From assembly GCF_013256425.1 (NCBI RefSeq), contig NZ_CP053906.1, positions 29,614 through 93,613 of the forward strand: a DNA stretch of 64,000 bases, read 5' to 3'. The notes under the pieces were generated by a model, which was given only the letters and a program-made list of their open reading frames with translations, searched no databases and was not told the origin of the DNA. Numbering within the stretch: the first letter of the stretch is position 1; every line of letters starts with the position of its first letter. This DNA comes from Hymenobacter sp. BRD67. GTDB taxonomy: Bacteria; Bacteroidota; Bacteroidia; Cytophagales; Hymenobacteraceae. Position numbers and translations under genes: made by a program. This document shows positions 19,441 to 27,374 of the stretch, piece by piece.

Positions 19441-19731
19441 ATGCCTGCTTCCCCTCCCCTACCGCCCGCCGGCGCTGCTCTGCCGCCCCGGCGTTTTACG
19501 GACCTGCTGCGCCACGGCCGCTACACCTTTACCGAGCGCGAGCTGATGGAGCACCTGCGCATGACGTACCGCACCATCAAGCAGCGCGAAGCCGACCCCT
19601 CCACCCTTACCATTGCCGAGCTGCTGCGGGTCGCGGATTTGCTTAACGAGCCCGTACAGGCCATCATTGCCGTGGTCCTGGCTGAAGTGCAGGCCGAAGG
19701 TTATCCGACAGTGGGAACGCCCTCAAGCTGA
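19441..19731 (+). CDS. XRE-like helix-turn-helix protein
   Basis: 96 aa. After a proline/alanine-rich start it has RRFTDLLRHGRYTFTERELM, then EHLRMTYRTIKQREADPSTL and TIAELLRVADLLNEPVQAII. The TYRTIKQREADPSTLTIAELLRVADLL pattern is that of a Cro/C1-type DNA-binding domain. It ends right where the palindromic operator of the AbiE operon begins (19731), so it may regulate ardC, itself or the AbiE genes. It could start at 19441 or slightly later. Confidence 0.65.
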   Translation: MPASPPLPPAGAALPPRRFTDLLRHGRYTFTERELMEHLRMTYRTIKQREADPSTLTIAELLRVADLLNEPVQAIIAVVLAEVQAEGYPTVGTPSS

Positions 19732-19781
19732 ATTCTGTCAAGTTTTTACTTGTAAAAACTTGACAGAATTGCGTACTTTTG
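19731..19781 (+). promoter_or_regulatory. Palindromic operator and promoter of the AbiE operon
   Basis: A perfect 18-bp inverted repeat (AATTCTGTCAAGTTTTTA at 19731, loop CTTG, complement to 19770) is followed by TACTTTTG (19774-19781), an exact match to the Bacteroidetes -7 box TAnnTTTG. A TTG lies about 21 bases upstream, inside the repeat. Repressor binding here would block the promoter, consistent with autoregulation by the AbiEi-like antitoxin, whose gene starts at 19804. Confidence 0.75.
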
Positions 19782-19803
19782 CTTCGTCAGCTTCCAGCTT
19801 CCC

Positions 19804-20527
19804 ATGTCAAAATCCATCATGCAGCGCATCCGCCAGCAAGTTGAGGCCTTTCCAGCGGGTGAGCTGCTGACCTACGCCAGCCTGGTGACAGAACCCGCCC
19901 AGTTTGGAGCAGTAGCTGCGGCCCTGAGCCGGCTCAGCCGGCAGGGGGTGCTGAAGCGCTACGCCAAGGGGCAGTATTACCGGCCCCAGACCAGCCGCTT
20001 CGGGGTCCTGCAGCCTTCCGAAGGAGCCGTGCTGCGCACGCTCACTTCGGCGGGCGGCGACGTCGTAGCCTACCCGGCCGGCGTCAGCCTCTACAACCAA
20101 CTTGGCCTGACTACTCAGGTGCCGGCCACCACGACGGTTGCCACCCCCGGCTGCGGCGCACCCGGCCTCCGCGGGTGTCGTTCGTGATGCGCCCGGCGCC
20201 GGAGCAGGCCAGCGACGTGCCGTTGCTGCAGTGGCTGGAAGTGCTGCGCGACCTGCGCCACATCCCCGATACCAGCCCGGACCAGGTGCTGGCTCGGGTG
20301 CAGCGCGAAATTAAGGGACTCGCCCCCACTGCCCGGCGGCGCCTGACCGAGCTGGCTGCCCGCCAGGCGCCCCCCGCGCCCGCGCCGTGCTCGGCGCGCT
20401 GCTGGAGCGGCAAGCCGATAAAAAAGGCGCTGCCCAGTTGCGGGCTACCCTTAATCCCCTGACCACTTACCGCCTCGGCCTCAGCGCTGCAGCCTTGCCC
20501 AACCGCGCCGCGTGGAACATCCAATGA
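19804..20527 (+). CDS. AbiEi-like antitoxin (DUF6088 type), frame-corrected
   Basis: Winged-helix antitoxin of a type IV toxin-antitoxin pair. The N-terminus (SIMQRIRQQVEAFPAGELLT, FGAVAAALSRLSRQGVLKRY, AKGQYYRP) is a typical wHTH that binds the operator. Two one-base losses, in the CCCCC run near 20150 and the CCCCC run near 20373, split it. Repaired, it continues VSFVMRPAPEQASDVPLLQW, IKGLAPTARRRLTELAARQA and ends LGLSAAALPNRAAWNIQ. Its TGA overlaps the ATG of the toxin gene (ATGA). Length about 241 aa. The family neutralises AbiEii without binding it directly. Confidence 0.8.
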
Positions 20528-21486
20528 CCCTGCACGAGAGCCCTGAATTTAGCGAAATCCTGCTGGCCACAGCCCAGCAGATGGGCCTGCCCGAAGCGTT
20601 TATCGAGAAAGACTATTGGGTGACCTATGTGCTGCGGGCGCTGGCCGATTCCCCTTATCGCGAGCAGCTGGTGTTCAAGGGCGGCACGGCCCTGTCCAAG
20701 GCCTATGGGCTGGTGAAGCGCTTTTCCGAAGACGTGGATCTGGCCATCGCCGGGACCGAGGGCTGGACGGGCGGGCAGGTTAAGAAGCTCATGGACGCCG
20801 GCGCCAAGCATATTACCCAGGGCCTGATGGCCGTAGTGGAGCCGGGCGTGACCATACGCGGCAGCCACTTTCGCAAAACGCTTCACCAGTTTCCCATGAC
20901 GGTCAGCGCCCTACCCGGCGGGCAGGTGCGGCCGGGCGCGGTGCTGCTCGAAGTCAACGCCTTCGCCCGCCCCCACCCCAGTCAATGGCGGCCGGTACAG
21001 TCCTACGCCGGCCAGTTCCTGACCCAGCGCGGTGAGCTGGAACTGGTGGCGCAGTACGGCCTGGTCCCGTTTGAAGTGTTGGTGCTGGCTTTGGAACGCA
21101 CGCTGGTGGAGAAGATTCTGGCGCTGGTGCGCGCGGGCTATGCCCCCGACCCGCTCACCGAGCTGCAGGCCAAAATCCGCCACGCCTACGACCTGCACCA
21201 GCTGCTCCAGCAACCCGCCCAGCAAGCCTTTCTAGTCGGCGCGGCGTTCGAGACGCTCCTGGCTGAAGTGCGCGCCGACGATGCCCGTAACCAGGAGTTT
21301 CAGGGCGACTGGGCCACCCAGCCGCTGGCTGAAGCCCGGTTATTTAGCGATGGAGGTAGCACCTGGCAGCAACTTGTGCCGACCTACCAGGGCGCTTTTC
21401 GGCAGCTTGTCTACGGCGGGTTGCCGCCCACAGGGGACATCCAGCGGACCCTGGGCCAGGTGGGTGCCCGCCTACGGGACTTCTAG
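20524..21486 (+). CDS. AbiEii/AbiGii-type nucleotidyltransferase toxin
   Basis: 320 aa from the ATG at 20524. It has the DNA polymerase beta-like nucleotidyltransferase motifs of this toxin family: VFKGGTALSKAYGLVKRFSE with DVDLAI (residues about 59-84), and a C-terminal helical domain with ERTLVEKILALVRAGYAPD. AbiEii proteins block growth by transferring nucleotides to RNA acceptors; in phage or plasmid loss they act bacteriostatically. The gene is in one frame and translationally coupled to its antitoxin. Confidence 0.88.
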   Translation: MTLHESPEFSEILLATAQQMGLPEAFIEKDYWVTYVLRALADSPYREQLVFKGGTALSKAYGLVKRFSEDVDLAIAGTEGWTGGQVKKLMDAGAKHITQGLMAVVEPGVTIRGSHFRKTLHQFPMTVSALPGGQVRPGAVLLEVNAFARPHPSQWRPVQSYAGQFLTQRGELELVAQYGLVPFEVLVLALERTLVEKILALVRAGYAPDPLTELQAKIRHAYDLHQLLQQPAQQAFLVGAAFETLLAEVRADDARNQEFQGDWATQPLAEARLFSDGGSTWQQLVPTYQGAFRQLVYGGLPPTGDIQRTLGQVGARLRDF

Positions 21487-21522
21487 GTGGCTAAGCCGCA
21501 GAATGAAATGGCTGCCCCTCCC

Positions 21523-22004
21523 CTACTTCCCCCTGGCGGGCGGGCCGTGCTGCAGATAATAATTAACCGCTTCGTCGACCAGCTCTTTCAGGTACACGCG
21601 CCGGCTGTGGTGCATGAGCTCCTCGTGGATGTAGGCTAGGGCGGCCCGCTGCGTTTCCCCTTCCAGACGAATCAGCGAGGGCTGCAGCCCAGTAGAGGCA
21701 CCTTCTGCAACTTCCGGGGCAGCCGCTTTGGGCGGCCGTCCCCTCCCCTTCTTGGGGCCGGGGCTATCGGGGCCGCTGGGCGGGGAGATATGGCCTCCGG
21801 AGTGGCAACCGGTGCTTCTGCTTGGACCGGTGCGGCGGCCACGCGTGGCGCCGCAACCGGCATAGGCTCCGGGGCCGGGTCGGGTGTAGGCGCCGGAGCT
21901 ACCGGCTCAACCGCCACGGGCGCGGCCGGCATGTGGCCGGGCTGTCCGCGCAGCATGGACATCTTCTCGTCCGTGGAGATTTTCAGGCGTTGAATCTTGG
22001 CCAT
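21523..22004 (-). CDS. ParB-like partition partner with AT-hook, frame-corrected
   Basis: Starts MAKIQRLKISTDEKMSMLRG, overlapping the parA stop at 22004. A long Pro/Ala linker (VAVEPVAPAPTPDPAPEPMP) follows. One C missing from the CCCC run near 21770 splits the gene; after repair the second half reads PGPKKGRGRPPKAAAPEVAE, an AT-hook-like GRGRPPK, then LIRLEGETQRAALAYIHEEL and SRRVYLKELVDEAVNYYLQ, which looks like a small ribbon-helix-helix or helical DNA-binding domain. About 161 aa. As in many plasmids, this would be the centromere-binding partner of ParA. Confidence 0.65.
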
Positions 22005-22732
22005 TACGCGACGAGTTCAGAGGTGAGTTGGGCACGGGCAATGAGTTCGTCGCACAGGGCGCGTACTTCGGCTTCCACGGCGGCATCAGCCCCCACCGCC
22101 CGGCGGTAGGCCGGGTTGAGGTAGCTGTAGCGCGTCGACAGGCGCTTGTAGCAGCCAAGCTGGCGCAGAGAGGCCTGCAGGCGCGGCAAGCCCAGGGCGT
22201 CGGTGAATTCGTCCATGTCCTTTTCTTCTTTGAGGTTGGTGCGGTGCGAATGCACGCCGAAGAACTGGAAGTCCAGCCCCTGCTCCCGCGAGAGCCGGGC
22301 AATCTCCTGCAGCAGCTGCATAAAGGAAATCGTGGCCAGGCGTTCGGCATCGGAGGCGCCCACGGGCACGAGCACCACGTTGGCGCCGCTGAGCACGTCA
22401 ATCATGGCCGTGTCATCGGAGCGGCCCGGCACGTCGATGAATACCACGTCGTAGTCGTCGCTCACTTCGTCCAAGCGGTCGTACACTTGACCCATGCCCA
22501 CGGATTCGAGCGCATAAGGAAAAGCGGGCTCGGCCAGGGTGCCAGCAAGGCGCTCCTGCTCCACGCTGGGCTGGTCGTTGGTGAGGCGCACCCCAGCAAG
22601 GGTTTGCTGGGAGTCGGCATCGACGACGAGCACGCGGTAGCCATAGTCGGCCGAGAGCGCCCCGGCCAGCACGGTGATGAGGGTACTCTTTCCAATGCCG
22701 CCCTTCTGGTTGGCAACGCAGATGATTTTCAT
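22004..22732 (-). CDS. parA: ParA-family partition ATPase
   Basis: 242 aa. It begins MKIICVANQKGGIGKSTLIT with the deviant Walker A motif KGGIGKST (residues 10-17), then VLVVDADSQQTLAG (A' motif) and DVVFIDVPGRSDDTAM (Walker B). There is no N-terminal DNA-binding extension, so it is a small type Ib-like ParA that relies on its partner gene at 21523. It drives plasmid segregation by cycling on the nucleoid. AT-rich, repeat-bearing DNA upstream (22740-23100) is the likely centromere/promoter. It is in one frame. Confidence 0.92.
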   Translation of the reverse strand: MKIICVANQKGGIGKSTLITVLAGALSADYGYRVLVVDADSQQTLAGVRLTNDQPSVEQERLAGTLAEPAFPYALESVGMGQVYDRLDEVSDDYDVVFIDVPGRSDDTAMIDVLSGANVVLVPVGASDAERLATISFMQLLQEIARLSREQGLDFQFFGVHSHRTNLKEEKDMDEFTDALGLPRLQASLRQLGCYKRLSTRYSYLNPAYRRAVGADAAVEAEVRALCDELIARAQLTSELVA

Positions 22733-23275
22733 AAAGCAGGGAACTAACGGGTAAAGCCGCGGCGGGCGTAAGCAGTTTGCAAATAAAGCAGCTTATTTCT
22801 CGGTTTTCAAAATTACTTGTAAACTTGTTTTTTTATTTCCTAAAAAATAAAATTTCTATCTAACAAATAAATAAACTTCTTAATTTACGAAATTCCTTAT
22901 TACTAATTTTTCAAGAAATGTAGTTAACAAATTTCTTAGTAAACATTAATCAAAAGCTCTTAAGAAACTTATTTCCTGAAATCTTAAGAAACAAAGCGCA
23001 CTACGGAACGTAAAGCAGCCTGGATGCAAGTCATGTCTTAATTGTTTTCCTTATTTCCTAAGAAATAAAAAACATTTAATCATCTTCCATAAAGCTAGCC
23101 AACTGCTTCCCACGGATGCCGCCAAGCATTCATGACCAGCAACAGTTATGGGATTTAACAAGTGTAGCAGCTTACCTCATCCGGTAGCGGAAGCACTGCC
23201 GGCCCTACCAATGACAATCAAGTGTCTCGTCCAAGCAGGGTAAGCACAGCTTGCCCTTCAAACGATCACTAGTTT
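22733..23275. promoter_or_regulatory. Candidate centromere/promoter region of parA
   Basis: 543 bases with no gene; 22780-23100 is strongly AT-rich. It holds three copies of TTATTTCCT: TTATTTCCTAAAAAATAA (22833-22850), CTTATTTCCTGAA (22968-22980) and CTTATTTCCTAAGAAATAA (23050-23068), plus looser relatives (ATTTCTTAGTAAAC). The first and third are near-palindromic. This is the expected place for parS sites bound by the AT-hook partner. The same box lies at 4599-4623. From 23100 to 23275 nothing distinct is seen. Confidence 0.45.
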
Positions 23276-23374
23276 AGGTAGCAGGGTAGTTAGCCAGGTA
23301 GCAGGGTAGTTAGCCAGGTAGCAGGGTAGTTAGCTAGGTAGCAGGGTAGTTAGCCAGGTAGCAGGGTAGTTAGC
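23276..23374. repeat. Five tandem 20-bp repeats
   Basis: Five head-to-tail copies of AGGTAGCAGGGTAGTTAGCC (starts 23276, 23296, 23316, 23336, 23356), nearly identical; the third ends TAGCT and the last is one base short. The period is about two helical turns, so a bound protein would contact one face of the helix. They lie 130 bases before the mobilization genes. They are likely relaxosome (oriT) or partition sites. Confidence 0.85.
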
Positions 23375-23380
23375 AAGAAG

Positions 23381-23443
23381 ACTATCATTTAATTGAGCTA
23401 ACGCGCTGATTAAATGATAGTTATTTATCAACAGAGTTGATAA
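23381..23443. other. Candidate oriT: two inverted repeats
   Basis: A perfect 13-bp inverted repeat, ACTATCATTTAAT (23381-23393) with its complement at 23409-23421, spacer 15 bases; then TTATCAA-cagag-TTGATAA at about 23425-23443. Such stem-loops next to a relaxase operon are typical of transfer origins. The DNA between them includes GCTAACGCGC. The nic site cannot be fixed from sequence alone. Confidence 0.5.
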
Positions 23444-23501
23444 GTGATAAAGTGTAGCTCTAAATGCTTGACAGACAGTTGTAAGTAGTTAAAACCACGG
23501 T

Positions 23502-23990
23502 ATGCAGGACCAGAACTCACCATTGCGGCCATCGGTAAGAAGTAACCCGGCCGTGAAGCACGTCACCGTCAGCGGACCGGCGCACCGGCAGGTAGGGGTA
23601 GAGTCGGCCCGGCTGGGTCTTACCCGGACGGAGTACGCCGACGCGGCCATTCGCTACTTCGCCGAGCGAGGCCTGAACCCGGTGGAGGCCCGGGCGCGGG
23701 AAGGTCAGCTCATCATGGCGGAAATCAAGAGGCTGGGCGACCGGGTGTTCTCCTACCTACAGGAGCAGGAGCGGGGACTGCTCCTGGAAATGGTGCGCTC
23801 CCAGCTGCGCCAGCAGGCGGTGCAGGAGCAAGCGCTACGGGTAGTGGAGAATTTATTAGCCCCGGAAGGAGGGGAGGCGCTGCAACGAATTCAACAGAAA
23901 AATCGAGCACGCATTGCGGAAGCGGTAGCAGCCGGGCTGGCGGCTCTGGATATAAAGGCACTAAGTAAGCCACGCAAAAGCGGGAACTGA
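23502..23990 (+). CDS. BfmA/BtgA-like mobilization accessory protein
   Basis: 162 aa. The N-terminal half has the ribbon-helix-helix-like pattern of this Bacteroidetes mobilization family: KHVTVSGPAHRQVGVESARL, then GLTRTEYADAAIRYFAERGL. The rest is a long charged helix (QLIMAEIKRLGDRVFSYLQE; LLLEMVRSQLRQQAVQEQAL). These proteins bind oriT DNA and help the relaxase nick it. It lies directly upstream of the relaxase gene (4-base gap) and just downstream of the tandem repeats. It is in one frame. Confidence 0.75.
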   Translation: MQDQNSPLRPSVRSNPAVKHVTVSGPAHRQVGVESARLGLTRTEYADAAIRYFAERGLNPVEARAREGQLIMAEIKRLGDRVFSYLQEQERGLLLEMVRSQLRQQAVQEQALRVVENLLAPEGGEALQRIQQKNRARIAEAVAAGLAALDIKALSKPRKSGN

Positions 23991-23994
23991 AGCG

Positions 23995-24645
23995 ATGCAC
24001 ACCAAGCTTATTAACCCTAAAGCCAACGGTAAAAACGCCTATAATAATCAGGGGAGCGCCGCGCAGGCCTTGAATTACCTCACGCACGAGGCCCGAAAAA
24101 ACGGCCGCGAAGCTCTGTTTTTTGATGGACAGCAGGACGCACTGGACCGGGGTTCGGTGCTGGCAGCGCTAGACAACAATGTGAAAGGGCTGCGGGCCAA
24201 TGAGGCCAAATTCTACTCGCTGGTGCTTAGCCCGAGCCCGGAAGAGCTGGCGCACATTGGGGGCGGGGATGAAGCGAAACTGCGCGCCTTTGCCCGGGAA
24301 GTTATGGCCTCCTACGCGGTGGGCTTCCGCCTCAAAGACGGTGGGGCGGTAGGGAAAGAAGACCTGGTATGGGGTGCCATCATTCACCAGGAGCGCACGC
24401 ACCGCGGCACGGACGCCGCGGTGAGGGAAGGGGAGGTCCGGCCCGGTCAGGCGCGCCCTGGTTTGCAGGCCCACATTCACGTGGTGGTATCGGCCCGGGA
24501 CCGGGCCCAGCGCGTCACGCTCAACCCCGGCGGGCGCGTCAGCCGGTTTAGTCTGCGGGACTGGCAGGAAGAGGCCCGGGTAATTTTTGAGCGGCAGTTT
24601 CAGTACCAGGGACTCACGCCCGACCGGAAAGCTGCCCCGGCATGA
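23995..24645 (+). CDS. Relaxase-like mobilization protein (DUF5712 type)
   Basis: 216 aa. It begins with the family's KLINPKANGKNAYNNQGSAA and NYLTHEARKNGREALFFDGQ; the metal-binding relaxase signature is present as GLQAHIHVVVSARDR (HxH), preceded by VWGAIIHQERTHRGTD. Candidate catalytic tyrosines lie near the N-terminus (NYLTHE) and in the FYSLVLSP segment. It would nick oriT and pilot the strand into the recipient. It overlaps the next gene as ATGA and sits in the BfmA-relaxase-VirD4 order usual for these plasmids. The exact relaxase class is uncertain. Confidence 0.75.
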   Translation: MHTKLINPKANGKNAYNNQGSAAQALNYLTHEARKNGREALFFDGQQDALDRGSVLAALDNNVKGLRANEAKFYSLVLSPSPEELAHIGGGDEAKLRAFAREVMASYAVGFRLKDGGAVGKEDLVWGAIIHQERTHRGTDAAVREGEVRPGQARPGLQAHIHVVVSARDRAQRVTLNPGGRVSRFSLRDWQEEARVIFERQFQYQGLTPDRKAAPA

Positions 24646-25025
24646 GCGCGCCTAACCCGAAGCGCAACGCACGGATAGCGGAGCGAGTGGAACAGCTGAA
24701 CCGGCAGGCTGCGCCCGGCCAGCGGCTGGAAGCGGAGCGGGTGCAGCGCATTGTGCAGGGGCGGGGCTACGACCCCATTTTCTATGACCGGCTGCGGCGG
24801 CTGGAAGGCCGGGCGCGCCAAGGGCAGCCCCTTGACAACGCCTATCATCTGCTGGCCACGGGCCGTGAGGAGCCGGCCCGTCCGAATACCGGCCACCGGG
24901 TGCGCCAGGCCTTGCACAGCCTACAGCAGACCCTCCGAGCCACGAATGGGCCGGAGTGGGTGGCCACCCAAGGCATTGGGGAGCAGCCCCGACGTGGGCC
25001 CTCCCAACGGGAGGCCGAACTGTAA
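24642..25025 (+). CDS. Hypothetical mobilization-operon protein
   Basis: 127 aa, basic and helical (ARIAERVEQLNRQAAPGQRL, FYDRLRRLEGRARQGQPLDN, GHRVRQALHSLQQTLRA). It overlaps the relaxase stop by four bases (ATGA), so translation is probably coupled. No domain is recognised. The high Arg/Gln content fits a DNA-contacting relaxosome component, but that is only inference. Confidence 0.6.
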   Translation: MSAPNPKRNARIAERVEQLNRQAAPGQRLEAERVQRIVQGRGYDPIFYDRLRRLEGRARQGQPLDNAYHLLATGREEPARPNTGHRVRQALHSLQQTLRATNGPEWVATQGIGEQPRRGPSQREAEL

Positions 25026-25058
25026 TTCCCCAAACGTGTACGCTTAAATCTTCCTTGT

Positions 25059-26550
25059 ATGAGCATGATGAGTGCCCCCGGCAGCCTGGTAGTCACCGCC
25101 TGACCGGTTTGTATATTGCCCTGGGCTTCCTACTGGTATTGCTGGCCGGCGGTGAGTATTACCTGCTTTCTCACCCTACATTCCTGGCAGGGGCAGTAGC
25201 GCCGGCTGCGCCGGGCGCCGGGCTGGGCGCTTCTATTATCGCACGCCTGCTTTCGGGCATGGCCACGTTTTACCAGCGATTTGGCTTGCTCATTCGCGCA
25301 GGCATCTTAGTAGCCGGGTGCCTGCTGGCCTTGCTGCTCAAAGCACCGCCCGCGCGGCCTGGTCAGCGGCGCTGGCAGCCCACCCAGCTACTGTTGCGGC
25401 GCATTCAACTCGGAGCTGCGGCAATCGGCTTGGTAAGTGGGGCGCTGCTGCTGGCCATGCGCACGTTTTCGCCCGGCGTGGTAGGCTGGCTTTATCCCAC
25501 CGCGGCGCTGCTGGCCCTAGGTGCCGGGCTGGTGGCGGGTATCGCACGGGCTCTGCACAAGACCGAGCGGTTTGGGCTGCGCACCGAGCGTCGGCAGCAG
25601 GAGTCCGAGCACGGGTTCAGTCTGGCAACGACGGACGGCGGCTGGATTAACATTCCCAATCCGTTTCGCGGTACGCTGGTGCTGGGCGGCGCGGGGGCGG
25701 GTAAGTCGTATTCCATCGGGGAGCCGCTGATTGAGCAGTTCACGGAGAAGGGATTTGCCGGCCTCATCTACGACTTTAAGTTTCCGGTGCTGGCCGAGGC
25801 CGCGCAGAAGGCGTTCGTGCTGGCCGATGCCAAAGCCGCGGCGGCCGAGCAGGAGCGAGCTCAGGTGCAGCTGCACATCATCAACTTTAAAGACCTGGAG
25901 CGCAGCGAGAGGGTGAATCCGCTACAAGCCGACAAGATGCCGGTGGTGGCCTACGCCAACGAGTACGCCCGCGCCATCATGGCCAACCTGAACCCGGAGA
26001 GCATTAAAAAAATGGACTTCTTCGATACCAGCGCCAACGCTTTTCTGACGGCCATCATCTGGTTTTACAAGAAGAACTTCCCCACGTTCTGCACCCTGCC
26101 CCATGTGGTCAACACGGCCCTGCACCCGGACTTTACCCACGTGCTGAGCATGCTGGACTCGGACCCCGAGTGCGGCGACATGGTGCGCTCGATTACCACG
26201 GCGGTAAAGCAGCGGGCGGAGAAGCAGGTGGCGGGCGTCATTGCTTCCCTGCAGATAGTGCTCACGCGCATCAACTCCCCCGAAATCGCCTGGGTGCTCA
26301 CGCCCGACGAGGCAAGAGGGGAGGGGTTCAGCCTGGAGCTGAATGACAAGAAGGCGCCCAAGGTGCTGGTGGTCGGCAACGACCCTACGCTGAAGGAAAC
26401 GTTCTCACCGGTTATCAGCTGCATTGTGGCCGTGGCGCTGAAGCTGATGAACCAGCAGCACAAGCACCCGAGCTACGTGTTTCTCGACGAAGCCGCCACC
26501 ATCTACGTGCCCAACCTGGAGGTGATTCCGGCCACGGCGCGCAGCAACAA
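25059..26550 (+). pseudogene. VirD4-type coupling protein, N-terminal part split by Tn3
   Basis: From the ATG at 25059 (MSMMSAPRQPGSHRLTG after restoring one C to the CCCCC run near 25075) it has several N-terminal membrane helices (LYIALGFLLVLLAGGEYYLL, LLIRAGILVAGCLLALLL, AIGLVSGALLLAM, YPTAALLALGAGLVAGIA). The ATPase core shows Walker A LVLGGAGAGKSYSIGEPLI and Walker B SYVFLDEAATIYVPN. The reading frame then runs into the transposon, gaining only GLR before a stop. Removing the transposon and one AACAA copy joins SNK to VAMIYMTQDLSQ at 30372 in frame. The protein links the relaxosome to the mating pore, so its loss should stop transfer. Confidence 0.92.
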
Positions 26551-26578
26551 GGGGTTGCGTTAGTAACTGGACAAAGAA

Positions 26579-27207
26579 TTACGGTAAGGCCTTGTCGACT
26601 GCTTTTGCAGTAGGCACCATGGCTTTCTCGTTAATCTGGCAGCCGGCGAAGCGCAGGATTTTGTAGAGGGTGCGGCGGGAGCCAATCTGGAAGTAGTCCA
26701 TGAGTTGGCGGGTGGACTGCTGGCCGGCCTCGTAGAGTTCCTTGACGGCGGGGGCCACTTTCTGGTAGCGCGGGGCCAGGCCCGGGGCCGGCCGCCCTGG
26801 CGGCCCCGGGCGCGCGCCGCCTGGAGCCCGGCGCGGGTGCGCTGCACCAGCACATTGCGCTCGTGCTCAGCCAGGGCGCAGAAAATCTGGAACACGAGCT
26901 GGCCACCCGGCGAGGTCGTATCGATGGGGTCCTGCAAGGAAATCAGGTGCAGCCCGCGGCGACTCAGGTCCTCGACCACCTCAATCAGGTGCTTGGTGGA
27001 GCGGCCCAGCCGGTCGAGCCGCCAGATAACGACGGTGTCGCCGGTGCGGGCGTAGGCCAGCAGTTTTTCCCAGTTCGGTTTGTGGGCCTGTATGCCGGAG
27101 ACGGTATCGGTGTATACATCGTCGCAGCCGGCCTGGCGCAGGGCGTCGAGTTGCAGGTCGAGCACCTGCTCCTGGGTGCTGACGCGGGCGTAGCCGAGTT
27201 TCTTCAT
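26579..27207 (-). CDS. tnpR: Tn3-type serine resolvase TnpR (frame-corrected)
   Basis: Starts MKKLGYARVSTQEQVLDLQL at 27207; the catalytic Ser is S10 in YARVS. The resolvase core includes VIWRLDRLGRSTKHLIEVVE and QIFCALAEHERNVLVQRTRAG. One C is lost from the CCCC run near 26787; after repair the helix-turn-helix tail reads LAPRYQKVAPAVKELYEAGQ, STRQLMDYFQIGSRRTLYKI and ends KAVDKALP with a stop inside the terminal inverted repeat. About 210 aa. It resolves the cointegrate at the res site between tnpR and tnpA. Confidence 0.88.
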
Positions 27208-27374
27208 GGTGAAAAGGGATAACTGGTACCGGAAAGAGGCGAAATGCGAATTTACGGTATCTTGATTGCGGAAACCAGTTTCGGGTACCGCCATTTACTG
27301 GATTAGGCACCTGCTTTTTCAGGCGTCGGGGTGGTACCGGAAAAGGGGCGTTTGTTTACCACTCCCTCCTGCCC
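27208..27374. other. Probable res site and tnpR/tnpA promoters
   Basis: The 167-base divergent gap between tnpR and tnpA is where Tn3-type res sites lie. GGTACCGGAAA occurs twice (about 27226 and 27332) and GGGTACCG once (about 27285), which may be resolvase-binding half-sites. Subsites were not assigned. Confidence 0.5.

Noticed and set aside
23276..23374. CRISPR array
   Set aside because: The 20-bp units are directly adjacent with no variable spacers, and no cas gene is present.
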